Source of the DNA: Actinokineospora fastidiosa
GTDB taxonomy: Bacteria > Actinomycetota > Actinomycetes > Mycobacteriales > Pseudonocardiaceae
Length of the DNA: 64,000 bases
Reading direction: 5' to 3'
Assembly: GCF_014648415.1 (NCBI RefSeq)
Contig: NZ_BMRB01000002.1
Coordinates: forward strand, 331,260 to 395,259
Shown: one piece after another, positions 48,432 through 57,185 of the stretch
Numbering within the stretch: position 1 is the first letter of the stretch
How the letters are laid out: each line of letters begins with the position of its first letter
The notes under the pieces: generated by a model
Databases searched by the model: none
What the model saw: only the letters and a program-made list of their open reading frames with translations
What the model was told of the DNA's origin: nothing
Translations under genes and position numbers: made by a program

Positions 48432-51002
48432 ATGCCCGCTATCCGCCCCAGATCGGGGTCGGCCGCGCTCGCGGTCCTGTTCCTGGCGGCCTGTACCGCC
48501 CTCACCGGTCTTCCGGCTACCGCCGAGCCGGTCGGGGCGTTCAAGGCTCCCACCCGTAACGAGCACCCGGCCAACGGCGTCGAGCGGAACCAGGTCGCCG
48601 CGCTCGACGCGCCCGCCGCGCGGGCCGCGGTGGTGCCCGGTGGCGCTAACCGCGCCCGGCCCCACCAGGGCTATCCGCGCCAGACGTCGCTGCGGGTCTA
48701 CCCCGAGGACGCGAACGACCGATCGATCAAGCTCGGGCTGTACCCGTACCACGCGCTGGCGCCGAAGCTGAACGAGCTGCAGGAGCGCAGCGACCGGATC
48801 TCGGTGGAGGTGGTCGGGCAGTCCACCCTCGGGCGTGACCTGTACCTGGTCACCGTGACCGCGCCGGAGTCCGCGCGGGAGACGCGCGAGCAGCAGCGGT
48901 GGAAGGAGCTGATCGAGGACGACCCGGTGCGGGCGGCCCGCGATCCCCGGCTGCGGCGGGAGTACAAGGCGCCGATCTGGATCAACAACAACATCCACGG
49001 CGACGAGTGGGAGGGCACCGACGGCGCCATGCGCCTGATCGAGCACTTCGCCACCACGTCCGACCAGGCGACGCTGGATCTGTTGGAACGGACCCGCATC
49101 TACTTCAACGTCACGGCCAACCCGGACGGCCGCAACGCGGGCACCCGGCCGAACGCGGCCGGGTTCGACCTCAACCGCGACTTCGCCACCGCCTCCCAGC
49201 CCGAGACCCGGGCGATGCGCGAGATCGGGCTGACCACGCAGCCGCTGGTGATGCTGGACGAGCACGGGTACACCGGCGACACGCTGATCGAGCCCGCCAC
49301 CGCGCCGCACGGGCAGAACTACGAGTACGACCTGTATATCAAGCACGCCTACGCCAACGCGCTCGGCATGGAGGCCGCGGTCAAGGCGCTCGGCTACGCC
49401 GAGACCGAGTCGGTGACCATCCCGTTCCGCGACCTCGCGCCGGGCGACTGGGACGACTGGCCGCCGATCTTCACGCCGATGAACGTGATGTACCACGGCG
49501 CGGTCGGCCACACCGTGGAGATCCCCCTGCGGGTCAACCGCGCGTCCTACACCGACCTGCCGGTGTCGGAACTGCGCAGGCGCTCGGCGATCAACACCGA
49601 CGTGGCCGCCGCGACCATCCGGGCCGCGATCACCTACACCGACACCAACCGCGACGCGCTGATCGCCGACCAGATCGAGTTCTTCCGCCGGGGTCGGGCG
49701 GGCGAGGCGCAGCGCCACATCCCGGACGGCTACGTGCCCGGCTTCGGCCCCGAGGACCGGTACTCCACGACCTTCGCCCGGGCCTGGGTCATCCCGTCGG
49801 GACCGGCGCAGCGCTCCGAGGCCGCGGCCGCACGGCTGGTGGACATGCTCGTGGCCAACGACATCCGCGTGACCCGCGCCCACCGCGGGTTCCGGTTGGG
49901 CGGGCGCGCCTACCCGGCCGGGTCCTACGTGGTGGACATGCACCAGCCCAAGCGCGGCCTGGCGAGCGCGCTGCTGGAGGCGGGCGGCGACGTCTCGCAG
50001 CGGGTGCCGCAGATGTACGACATCTCCGGCTGGAGCCTCGGCCTGCTGTGGGGCGCGACGGTCGACCGCGTGGCGAGCGGACCGGTCCACGTGCCCGGCC
50101 GCCCGGTCGTGGCCGCCGCGCCGACCGGCGGCGTGGACGCAGGCCCCGGCCGGGACCTGGCGATCACGGTGCGCGACGGCAAGGACGTGCAGGCGGTCAA
50201 CGACCTGCTCGGCCGCGGCCTGCCCCTGCGCCGCGCCGCCGACGGCGTGGTCATCGCCCCGGCGGAGACCCGCGCCGAGGTGCTGGAGGTCGCGGACCGC
50301 TACGGCGTCCGGTTCACCGCGGCGCCCCCGGGCGCCTCCGGCACGCCGATGCGCCCGCAGGTCATCGCGGGGGCGGTCGCCCCCGACGAGCTCAAAGCCC
50401 TGCGCGACATGGGCTTCGAGGTCCGGCCGGTCAACGCCGCGATCCTCAACGCGGGCTTCGACTGGTCCCGGGTGGACACGCTGTACGTGTCCTCCGGCCT
50501 GCGCTACAGCGACCTCAACCCCGAGGCCGTCGCTGCGCTGACCACGTTCCTCAGCCGGGGCGGCGTGGTCACCCGAGGAGTCACCGGCGCGCGCTTCAAC
50601 GCCGACGCGGGCCTGCTGGCGGCGCGCGCGGTGGCCGGACGCGAGGACGCCAACGGCGTGGTCACCGTGGTCAACGGCGGCGGCCTGACCAGGGATGCCC
50701 TGCCGCACTCGTTCGTCTACTCGCCGCTCTGGTTCACCGACCTCGGCGCAGGCGTCGCCGTGGAGCAGCGCTACGCCGCCGACCCGCTGGTGGCGGGTCA
50801 CTGGCTGCCCCGCGCCAACGGCACCGGCGGTCCGGCGGACGCGGCGGGCCAGGCGTCCGTCGTCTCCGGGACCGACGAACGCGGCGCCCGGGTGGTCCTC
50901 TTCGGCAGCGAGCCGATGTTCCGCGACCACCCCAAGGGCCTCTACGCCCAGACCGCCAACGCCCTGTACTGGACCGCGGCGGTCCCCGCCCTGACGAGGT
51001 AG
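48432..51002 (+). CDS. Secreted M14 family zinc carboxypeptidase
   Basis: 856 residues from ATG 48432, with GGAGG 5 bases upstream; the longer frame to 48387 lacks a binding site. The signal sequence runs to about residue 33. The M14 domain shows zinc ligands HGDE (near 189), substrate-binding NPDGR (near 231) and DLNRDF (near 246), the third ligand region LDEHGYTG (near 276) and HTVEIP (near 360). The C-terminal 450 residues contain glutamine-amidotransferase-like alpha/beta segments seen in large actinobacterial and Bacteroidetes M14 proteins. It probably trims peptides outside the cell along with the neighbouring endoproteases. Confidence 0.9.
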   Translation: MPAIRPRSGSAALAVLFLAACTALTGLPATAEPVGAFKAPTRNEHPANGVERNQVAALDAPAARAAVVPGGANRARPHQGYPRQTSLRVYPEDANDRSIKLGLYPYHALAPKLNELQERSDRISVEVVGQSTLGRDLYLVTVTAPESARETREQQRWKELIEDDPVRAARDPRLRREYKAPIWINNNIHGDEWEGTDGAMRLIEHFATTSDQATLDLLERTRIYFNVTANPDGRNAGTRPNAAGFDLNRDFATASQPETRAMREIGLTTQPLVMLDEHGYTGDTLIEPATAPHGQNYEYDLYIKHAYANALGMEAAVKALGYAETESVTIPFRDLAPGDWDDWPPIFTPMNVMYHGAVGHTVEIPLRVNRASYTDLPVSELRRRSAINTDVAAATIRAAITYTDTNRDALIADQIEFFRRGRAGEAQRHIPDGYVPGFGPEDRYSTTFARAWVIPSGPAQRSEAAAARLVDMLVANDIRVTRAHRGFRLGGRAYPAGSYVVDMHQPKRGLASALLEAGGDVSQRVPQMYDISGWSLGLLWGATVDRVASGPVHVPGRPVVAAAPTGGVDAGPGRDLAITVRDGKDVQAVNDLLGRGLPLRRAADGVVIAPAETRAEVLEVADRYGVRFTAAPPGASGTPMRPQVIAGAVAPDELKALRDMGFEVRPVNAAILNAGFDWSRVDTLYVSSGLRYSDLNPEAVAALTTFLSRGGVVTRGVTGARFNADAGLLAARAVAGREDANGVVTVVNGGGLTRDALPHSFVYSPLWFTDLGAGVAVEQRYAADPLVAGHWLPRANGTGGPADAAGQASVVSGTDERGARVVLFGSEPMFRDHPKGLYAQTANALYWTAAVPALTR

Positions 51003-51008
51003 CCGTCC

Positions 51009-51042
51009 GATGGCCCGCGCCCTTCGCGGGGTGCGGGCCATC
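51009..51042 (+). terminator. Hairpin terminator
   Basis: A perfect 10-bp outer stem GATGGCCCGC / GCGGGCCATC and a GC-rich inner stem over a TTCG-containing loop, just after the stop of the carboxypeptidase gene. Confidence 0.75.
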
Positions 51043-51330
51043 GTGCGCGCCAAACACCCACTCCTCACCGCGCTCGGTGGTCCCCCGATCGGGCATGATG
51101 CCGACGACGGTGGTCGCGACCGGGAAAGGCGCGGGATCGGGCACTCCGCCCGGTCCCGGTGCGCTCGAATCAGTCGGCGCTTCCGCCCTGTCGCGTTCAC
51201 CTGGCAGTGTCCGCCGATCCTCCGGCCCTGCCCGGGGGACGCGGTCGGTCATCTTTCCGGCCGCCGACAGCACCGGATGAGCGCGGCTGCGAATCCATCG
51301 TGGGGTTGAAGGCCGAGATCACCGCAGATC

Positions 51331-51354
51331 CGAACATCGGCATGTCGATGTTCG
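51331..51354. promoter_or_regulatory. 9-bp inverted repeat upstream of the cysteine protease gene
   Basis: CGAACATCG-GCATGT-CGATGTTCG, a perfect 24-bp palindromic element 164 bases upstream of the ATG at 51518. It could be an operator or a leader hairpin. Symmetry is observed; function is not known. Confidence 0.4.
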
Positions 51355-51517
51355 CCGCTTCGCCGACAGCCGCCGGGAAAGACCGACTCCGCAAGGGAAT
51401 GGCTCTTCACGCTTACGGGCATATTCCCGCTTCACCTCTGTCTGCCGACGGCGGAACGCGCTGTCATGTCCCTACGGATCGCCCGGCACTCGTGGTGCAC
51501 AGGGAAAGGCAGGATCG

Positions 51518-52072
51518 ATGGGCAAGGTGAGGACCGCGACCGCGGCCATCGCGCTGGCGGCCTGCGGGGTGCTCATGGCCGCAGGCCCGGCCGCGGCGGA
51601 AGCGGGATACGACGACATCGCCATGTACAAGCAGGAGAAGACCCAGTGGTGCTGGGTCGCATCCGGTCTGACGATCGCGAGATACCAGGGTTACGGCAGC
51701 ACGCAGACGGACTTCTGCAACCGGGCCCAGCCCTATTACGGCTGCGACAACAAACCCGCCACCCTGGACGACATGGCGCGGGCCTGGGGCAGCCTCGGCA
51801 TGGCCCACACCGGCACTGGGCTGAACAGGGCAGCCTCGTTCGACCAGATCCACACCGAGGTCAAGGCCTCCCGTCCGCTGGGCGCGCGCATCGGCTGGAC
51901 CTCCGGCGGCGGCCACATGAACGTCATCTACGGCTTCGACACCTCGAACACCACCATCGGCGTGGCCGACCCGTGGCCGGACACCACCACCTACACCTGG
52001 TGGAACTACAACCACTACGTCAGCAACAACTCGCACCAGTGGACCCACTCCCGGATCGGCATCTCCCGTTGA
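51518..52072 (+). CDS. Secreted papain-like cysteine protease (C39/C70 AvrRpt2-like)
   Basis: 184 residues with a signal peptide (1-27, cleavage near AAA-EA). The mature domain begins almost at once with QEKTQWCWVASG, the catalytic-cysteine motif of the papain-like C70/C39-like group. GGHMNVIYGFD supplies the histidine and VADPWPDTTT the acid region. It has no pro-domain of its own. The gene is followed after 10 bases by a gene for an anchored protein, probably in one operon. In actinobacteria this fold occurs in secreted peptidases; the substrate is unknown. Confidence 0.85.
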   Translation: MGKVRTATAAIALAACGVLMAAGPAAAEAGYDDIAMYKQEKTQWCWVASGLTIARYQGYGSTQTDFCNRAQPYYGCDNKPATLDDMARAWGSLGMAHTGTGLNRAASFDQIHTEVKASRPLGARIGWTSGGGHMNVIYGFDTSNTTIGVADPWPDTTTYTWWNYNHYVSNNSHQWTHSRIGISR

Positions 52073-52082
52073 GGCAGGCGAC

Positions 52083-52943
52083 ATGCGCGCAACACCGGCG
52101 TTCGGCGGAACAGTGGCATCGCGCCTCTCCCGCCTGACCACCGTCCTGGCACTGAGCGCGTCCGCGCTGCTGTGCGTCACGGGCCCGGCCCACGCGGCCC
52201 GGGACCCGCTCCCGGCCGACATCCCGGACTACCAGGCCGCCCTCAGCCTGGTGAAGTCGCCCGCGGTGCTCGAAGCGGTCTGCCGCTTCGTGAGCGTGCC
52301 GTTGCCCCGGGGCGAGCTCGGGTCAGCTCAGACGATCCCCGACAACGCCGAGCCGTGCGCGGGACTGCCGACCTTCACGCTCAAGGATCCGGTGGCGGTC
52401 CACGAGATCACCCCGGGGTTCGTCGCCGGGACGGCCCCGCCCATCGCCGCCGAGGCGGTCCGGCTGAGCTACCTGGTGTCGTCGCTGCGCATCGCCGTGA
52501 ACGACCGGCAGGTCACCGTCATGCTCGCCCGCACCGAGGGCGGCTGGCAGCTGGCGGCGGTGCGCGAGGGCGACAGCGACTTCGTCCACGCCGACATGGC
52601 CGCGGCGGGGGACCTGGTGTTCACCGAGCCCCAGATCCGCGGCTGGTACCGGTTGAGGCTGCTCACCGTGACTCCGCTCAACGACCAGGCACGGGAAGGC
52701 CTGGGCGGCCGGGCGTCGATGTCGCTGAGCGACTACCAGAAGCTGGTGGGTTCCCGCTACGCCGACAAGCTGGCGGGCTCCGAGTACGACACCAAGGGTT
52801 ACTCCAGCGGCTACGGCACCGCGAGCGGCGAGGCCGACGACGGGTCGTCGCCTGCCCAGCTGGTCCTCGGCGGTTCGACGATGGCGCTCGTCCTCGCAGG
52901 CGGCGCCTTCCTCCTCCGTCGCCGTCGCGACACCACCGGCTGA
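52083..52943 (+). CDS. Secreted membrane-anchored protein of unknown function
   Basis: 286 residues. Signal peptide to about residue 39 (AHA-AR), an extracellular domain of about 200 residues with two cysteines (VCRF and EPCAGL) and no known catalytic motif, a Ser/Gly-rich stalk, then a single C-terminal membrane helix (STMALVLAGGAFLL) ending RRRRDTTG. That tail is typical of actinobacterial surface proteins without an LPxTG site. Ten bases downstream of the papain-like protease gene, it may be its partner, inhibitor or substrate. I do not recognise a family. Confidence 0.8.
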   Translation: MRATPAFGGTVASRLSRLTTVLALSASALLCVTGPAHAARDPLPADIPDYQAALSLVKSPAVLEAVCRFVSVPLPRGELGSAQTIPDNAEPCAGLPTFTLKDPVAVHEITPGFVAGTAPPIAAEAVRLSYLVSSLRIAVNDRQVTVMLARTEGGWQLAAVREGDSDFVHADMAAAGDLVFTEPQIRGWYRLRLLTVTPLNDQAREGLGGRASMSLSDYQKLVGSRYADKLAGSEYDTKGYSSGYGTASGEADDGSSPAQLVLGGSTMALVLAGGAFLLRRRRDTTG

Positions 52944-52954
52944 TCCCCGTCTGC

Positions 52955-52986
52955 GCCCCGGTTCCCATCAGGTTGGGGACCGGGGC
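52955..52986 (+). terminator. Hairpin terminator
   Basis: GCCCCGG..CCC pairs with GGG.CCGGGGC across a short loop, with one bulged T, a few bases after the stop of the anchored-protein gene. Confidence 0.6.
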
Positions 52987-53081
52987 ACAGTCTTGTGCTG
53001 ATCAGCACCGGCGGCCTGTCACACAGCAGGTCGCCCCGGATCTAGTGGCACGGCGGGTGGCCGTCACGCGATGATCGGCAG

Positions 53082-54146
53082 GTGATGGGAGAGCGACGCG
53101 GTGGTTCGGGTTGGTGGCGGCGGTCCACGAAGCGTGGGTCGGGCGAGCTGTACGCCGAGGCTGTTAAGCAGCTCGACTCGGAGCAGGCCGCGGTGCGTCA
53201 TGGTGCCCTGCGGGCGCTGGAACGTATCGCGCAGGACAATCCCGACTACCGGCAGATGGTGGTCGATGCCATCTGCGCCTACCTGCGCACTCCCTATTCG
53301 GCGCCCGCCGAGGAGCACGGGCATCTGCACGCGCCGCTGTGTCCCGCGGGCGCCGGGTTCGCCGTCCCGGTCGCGGACGCCGCGCCGACCGCGGCGCAGG
53401 GGCAACCGCACCAGGAACACGAGGTCCGGCTCACCGCCCAACAGATCCTGCGCGAGCACCTCCACCCGGGTCAGCGGTCCTGGCCGCTGCGCCGTCCTGC
53501 GCGGGCCTTCTGGGCCGACATCGACCTCGACCTCACCGGCGCTGTCCTTGTCGACCTCGACCTCAGCGAGTGCGTCATCCGCGACGCCCGGTTCACCGGT
53601 GCCACCTTCGCCGGGGTCACCCTGTTCAGGGCAACCGCCTTCACAAGGGATGTCCATTTCACCGAGGCGACCTTCACCACCGTCGTCGAGTTCGACGACG
53701 CCACTTTCACCACCGCACGCTTCATCGACGTCAAGTTCGCCAGCGTCGCCGGTTTCGGCAAGGCCACCTTCGCAGGCGCCGCGGACTTCACCAGAGCCAC
53801 CTTCACCTACAACGCCGCGTTCACCGGGGCCAACTTCACCGGCATCGCCGACTTCACCAGGGCGACCTTCCACAGCAACGCCTGGTTCGGCGCGGTCCCC
53901 TTCGCAGGCGACGCGACGTTCACGGCGGCCACCTTCATCGGCAACGCCGGTTTCGGCAGAGCCACCTTCGCAGGCGACGTCGACTTCACCGGCGCGACAT
54001 TGCCCCCTGCGGGCGAGATCGACCTCAGCGCGCCCTCGTCCTGGACCGACTTCACGGCCACCACGTTCAACAGGGGCGTACCCCCGAAACTCGCGCCCTT
54101 CGTCTCACCCCCGCCGGGCGGATCCCTCCCGGACATGGGGCAGTGA
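53082..54146 (+). CDS. Pentapeptide-repeat protein
   Basis: 354 residues. GTG 53082 and ATG 53085 are adjacent possible starts. The N-terminal 110 residues (LYAEAVKQLDSEQAAVRHGA, then ALERIAQDNPDYRQMVVDAI) form a helical domain common in actinobacterial members. From about residue 150 to 340 the sequence is a run of repeats with phenylalanine at the centre and alanine two before it (ARFTG ATFAG, ADFTR ATFTY, ANFTG), which should fold into a right-handed quadrilateral beta-helix. No membrane helix. Some relatives mimic DNA and protect gyrase, but most have unknown roles, so no function is assigned. Confidence 0.88.
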   Translation: MMGERRGGSGWWRRSTKRGSGELYAEAVKQLDSEQAAVRHGALRALERIAQDNPDYRQMVVDAICAYLRTPYSAPAEEHGHLHAPLCPAGAGFAVPVADAAPTAAQGQPHQEHEVRLTAQQILREHLHPGQRSWPLRRPARAFWADIDLDLTGAVLVDLDLSECVIRDARFTGATFAGVTLFRATAFTRDVHFTEATFTTVVEFDDATFTTARFIDVKFASVAGFGKATFAGAADFTRATFTYNAAFTGANFTGIADFTRATFHSNAWFGAVPFAGDATFTAATFIGNAGFGRATFAGDVDFTGATLPPAGEIDLSAPSSWTDFTATTFNRGVPPKLAPFVSPPPGGSLPDMGQ

Positions 54147-54220
54147 TTCGGGCATCAGGTGCGAGTGGAGACGCGGCGTGGCTGACAGGCAGCGTCACCG
54201 CCTGGCCTTCACTCCAAGGC

Positions 54221-54235
54221 ATAAGCCCGAGTTGG
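54221..54235 (+). promoter_or_regulatory. Partial LysR-type box upstream of the thiol dioxygenase
   Basis: Reads ATAAG-N5-GTTGG, starting at 54220/54221, matching the first arm and GTT of the second arm of the fuller boxes at 56218-56232 and 58238-58254. It lies about 100 bases upstream of the ATG at 54332. Weak on its own; listed because of the two better copies nearby. Confidence 0.3.
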
Positions 54236-54292
54236 GGTCCTCCAAAGTATTGAGCCGTTGTGGACGGTGATCGCTCCCTCGCACACTGTCGG

Positions 54293-54311
54293 GGCCTGCG
54301 GTGAGCAGGCC
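54293..54311 (+). other. Leader hairpin of the thiol dioxygenase gene
   Basis: GGCCTGC-GGTGA-GCAGGCC, a perfect 7-bp stem with a 5-base loop ending 20 bases before the ATG and 7 bases before AAAGG. It may be the end of an upstream transcript or a leader structure. Confidence 0.4.
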
Positions 54312-54331
54312 ACTTCCGAAAGGTGCGAGGC

Positions 54332-54865
54332 ATGACGAACCGGCAGTTGGACGTGCTGGTCAAGGAGATCAAGCGCGTGACGTCGAGGCTGACGTCGGTC
54401 CCGGACACGGCGGACTCGGTGGCCGAGGTCCTGCGGGCGAACCTGCCCACCAGCGATCTGCTCACCGAGGAGCAGCTCCGGGGCGATCCCGACACCTACA
54501 CCCAGCACGTCCTGCACGCCGAGCCGGACGGCCTGTTCTCCATCGTCGCCCTGGTGTGGCGGCCGGGGCAGCGCACGCCGATCCACGACCACCTGTGTTG
54601 GTGCGTGGTCGGGGTCGTCGAGGGCGCGGAGTCCGAAGTGGTCTACCGACTCGTCGAGGACGAGAGCGGACAGGCGCTCAAACCGGTGGCCTCCACCCGC
54701 AACGCGCGGGGTGACGTGTGCGCCTTCGCCCCGCCCGGCGACATCCACGAGGTGCGCAACATCGGCGCCGAGACGGCCGTGTCACTGCACGTGTACGGGG
54801 CGGACATCTCCCGGGTCGGGTCGAGTGTCCGCCGCCGCTACGCGCTGCCGGTGCTGGCGGGCTGA
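54332..54865 (+). CDS. Cysteine dioxygenase family thiol dioxygenase
   Basis: 177 residues; ATG 54332 is chosen, with AAAGG 8 bases upstream. A cupin fold with PIHDHLCW (iron ligands His about 85 and 87) and PGDIHEVRN (third His, near 139). Typical length for bacterial cysteine dioxygenases (CDO). The family oxidises cysteine, or 3-mercaptopropionate in related enzymes, to the sulfinate with O2. The neighbouring aminotransferase, LysR regulator and putative sulfur-anion exporter fit degradation of cysteine sulfur to sulfite/sulfate. The gene converges on the aminotransferase gene, with 3 bases between their stops. Confidence 0.88.
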   Translation: MTNRQLDVLVKEIKRVTSRLTSVPDTADSVAEVLRANLPTSDLLTEEQLRGDPDTYTQHVLHAEPDGLFSIVALVWRPGQRTPIHDHLCWCVVGVVEGAESEVVYRLVEDESGQALKPVASTRNARGDVCAFAPPGDIHEVRNIGAETAVSLHVYGADISRVGSSVRRRYALPVLAG

Positions 54866-54868
54866 TCG

Positions 54869-56137
54869 TCAGCGGTGCTCGGAAATCATCCGCCGCAGCC
54901 GTTCCAGCCCCTCGACGAGTCGCGCGTGCTCCGGTCCGAAGGAGAACCGCGCCCAGGACGCGTAGGCGCTGGGGCCGTGCCGCCTGCCCCCCGGGTTCAC
55001 GTCGAACACCCGACCCGGGATCGTGACGACGCGGTGGCGCAGCGCGGCGCGGAAGAACGCGTCGCCGTCGGCGATCGCCTCGGGCAGCTCGTCCAGCCGT
55101 CCCCACACGTAGAACGTGCCCGCGGGTTCGACGTCCACGCGCACTCCCATCTCGCGCAGTGCCGTGACCGCGGTGTCGCGCTTGCGGGCGAACTCCCGGC
55201 GCACGGCCAGGGTCTCCCGCGCCGCGTGGTCGGGGGCAAGCACGTCGAGCGCTGCCCGTTGCGCGACCCGGGACGCGCCGCCGTCGAGGACAGCGCCCAC
55301 GCGGTCGAGCGCGGCGATGAACCCCACCGGCCCGACCACCCAGCCGAGCCGCCAGCCCGGGTAGCGGAAGTTCTTGGTCAGTCCGTCGATCAGCAGGACC
55401 TGGTCGGTCTCCGGGTCCGCCACGTGCGCGGCCGCGCTCACCGGGAGTTCGGCCGGACCCCAGGCGCCGTCCGGGCCGGGCGCGTAGTGGTAGTGGCTGT
55501 AGAACTCGTCGATCAGCAGCGTGCAGCCGGTGGCCTTGGCTTTGTCCACGAGCCGCCGCAGCGCTTCGCCCGCCAGCACCGAGCCGGTGGGGTTGCACGG
55601 GTTGGACATCAGCAGCACGCTGCCCCCGCAGCGGGTCACCAGGTCATCGAGCGCGGTCTCGTCCAGGACGAACCCGTTGTCCGCCCGCGTGGGGATCGGC
55701 ACCGGGCTCAGCCGGGCGAGATGCGTGCCGAGCATGTCGCTGTACCCGGCGTAGTCGGGGAACCGGTAGCCGATCGTGCACTCCCCTAGCGCGGCCAGCA
55801 CCCGGTTCAGCGCGAGCCTGCCGCCCTGCACGATCGCGATGTTCTCGGCGGTGTACTTGCGCGCCGCCCCTGAGCGGTAGGTGCGGTTGTAGTGGTCCGC
55901 CACCGCCGCCCGCAGCTCGGGGATTCCGTTGACCGGGCCGTAGGTGCAGTCGCCGGGGTCCAGGTCCACCTGCTTGACCCGCTCCGGCGCGCCGGGCAGG
56001 GCGCCGGACTCCGGCTGGCCCTGCCCGAGATTGATCCACTCTGGAGCGTCGGCGCGGAATCCGGCCGCCGCGGCGTCGACGAGCACGGAGGCGACTCCCA
56101 TCAAGGGGATGTCCCGCAGATGTCCGATGGCGGTCAC
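54869..56137 (-). CDS. Class I/II PLP-dependent aminotransferase
   Basis: 422 residues from GTG 56137, chosen because AGAGGA lies 5 bases upstream; the ATG at 56167 has no binding site. Fold-type I motifs: INLGQGQPES at the N-terminus, YGPVNGIPELRAAVADHYN, MSNPCNPTGSVL, LLIDEFYSHY (PLP-binding Asp) and LIDGLTKNFRYPGWRLGW, whose Lys should form the Schiff base. C-terminal RFSFGPEHARLVEGLERL contains the substrate-carboxylate arginine region. Next to cysteine dioxygenase it might deaminate cysteine sulfinate or a related amino acid, an inference from context only. It is divergent from the LysR gene. Confidence 0.88.
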   Translation of the reverse strand: MTAIGHLRDIPLMGVASVLVDAAAAGFRADAPEWINLGQGQPESGALPGAPERVKQVDLDPGDCTYGPVNGIPELRAAVADHYNRTYRSGAARKYTAENIAIVQGGRLALNRVLAALGECTIGYRFPDYAGYSDMLGTHLARLSPVPIPTRADNGFVLDETALDDLVTRCGGSVLLMSNPCNPTGSVLAGEALRRLVDKAKATGCTLLIDEFYSHYHYAPGPDGAWGPAELPVSAAAHVADPETDQVLLIDGLTKNFRYPGWRLGWVVGPVGFIAALDRVGAVLDGGASRVAQRAALDVLAPDHAARETLAVRREFARKRDTAVTALREMGVRVDVEPAGTFYVWGRLDELPEAIADGDAFFRAALRHRVVTIPGRVFDVNPGGRRHGPSAYASWARFSFGPEHARLVEGLERLRRMISEHR

Positions 56138-56217
56138 GATTGTCCTCTCGGCGTGGGTTCGCCCCATGGTCCGGTTCGCCGGGGGAACCTCACAAGACGA
56201 GAGGTCCTTTCATGCCG

Positions 56218-56232
56218 ATAAGGACAGGTTAT
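56218..56232. promoter_or_regulatory. LysR-type box ATAAG-N5-GTTAT between aminotransferase and LysR genes
   Basis: The inverted repeat ATAAG-GACAG-GTTAT (ATAA-N7-TTAT) overlaps a TATGCT -10 box at 56230-56235 that would place the LysR transcript start at its ATG. The same arrangement occurs upstream of the YeiH-like gene at 58238-58254. It is the likely binding site of the adjacent LysR protein, giving autorepression. Confidence 0.55.
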
Positions 56233-56241
56233 GCTCGTGCG

Positions 56242-57183
56242 ATGATGGACCTGCGCCAGCTCAGCATGTTCCGGGTCGTGGTGGAGCAGGGGTCGTTCTC
56301 CGCGGCGGCGCGGGCGCTGCACTGCACCCAGCCCGCGGTCAGCCAGCAGATGAAGGCGCTGGAGCGCAGCGTCGGCGGCCCGCTGTTCATCCGCGTGGGC
56401 CGCGGGCTGCGGCTGACCGAGGCGGGAACGGCGTTGTCCCATCACGCCAAGGAGATCCTCGACGGCGCGGCCAGCGCCCACCAGCGGGTGCGGGCCATCG
56501 CCGCCAGCGAACTCGACTCGATCCGGCTGTGCGCGTTCCCCAGCGCCAACGCCGCCCTCGTGCCGCGCGCCGCCGCGAAGCTGCGCCAGGACTCCCCCGG
56601 CCTGCGGCTGGAACTGCTGGAGCACGAGCCGCCCGACTCCCACCACGCGCTGCGGCGCGCCGAGTGCGACCTCGTGGTCGCCTTCACCTACCCGGCCGCG
56701 GACCGGCAGGCCGCCGACGATGGGCTGCTGGAGGTGCCGCTGCTGGACGAACCGCTGATGCTGCTCGTCCCGGCCGACCACCCGATGGCGCGCCGCTCGC
56801 CCGCGGTGTTGGCGGAACTGGCCGGGGAGACCTGGATCGCGGGGTGCCCCCGGTGCCGGGACGAGTTCGTGACGGCCTGCGCCGACAGCGGGTTCGAGCC
56901 TGCCATCGCCTGCGCGACCGACGACAACCTGGCCATCCAGGCGCTGGTGGCGGCCGGGCTCGGGGTGGCCATGGTGCCCGCGCTGGTGTTGTCGTCCCTG
57001 CGGCACCCCGACGTCGTCGCGCTTCCGGTCGATCCCCTGGTGCGCCGCCGGGTCTCGGCCTACACCTGGCCGGACCTGGTCCGGTCGGCGACCATCCGGT
57101 CCGTCATCGAGGCGCTGCGCGCGGCCGCGACCCAGCTCCCCGGGATCGGCATGGGCATCCGGGGCCTCACCCCGGCGGGCTGA
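56242..57183 (+). CDS. LysR family transcriptional regulator
   Basis: 313 residues. Start at ATG 56242 (or 56245); a -10 box 6 bases upstream suggests leaderless translation. N-terminal helix-turn-helix: LRQLSMFRVVVEQGSFSAAA, LHCTQPAVSQQMKALE. The C-terminal substrate-binding domain includes LRLELLEHEP, CDLVVAFTY and LMLLVPADHPMA, and a late cysteine pair in GCPRCRDEF. Divergent from the aminotransferase and convergent with the YeiH-like gene 2 bases away. The shared ATAAG-N5-(C/G)TTAT boxes suggest that it controls the aminotransferase, itself, the exporter and perhaps the dioxygenase. Confidence 0.93.
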   Translation: MMDLRQLSMFRVVVEQGSFSAAARALHCTQPAVSQQMKALERSVGGPLFIRVGRGLRLTEAGTALSHHAKEILDGAASAHQRVRAIAASELDSIRLCAFPSANAALVPRAAAKLRQDSPGLRLELLEHEPPDSHHALRRAECDLVVAFTYPAADRQAADDGLLEVPLLDEPLMLLVPADHPMARRSPAVLAELAGETWIAGCPRCRDEFVTACADSGFEPAIACATDDNLAIQALVAAGLGVAMVPALVLSSLRHPDVVALPVDPLVRRRVSAYTWPDLVRSATIRSVIEALRAAATQLPGIGMGIRGLTPAG

Positions 57184-57185
57184 CG

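Larger units (their letters stand above)
51003..51517. other. Intergenic region with terminator and inverted repeat
   Basis: 515 bases without a convincing gene; small open frames here are arginine-rich and unsupported. It contains the M14 terminator (51009-51042) and an inverted repeat at 51331-51354 upstream of the cysteine protease gene. A GTG-containing leader with GGAAAGGCAGGA precedes the next ATG. Confidence 0.6.
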
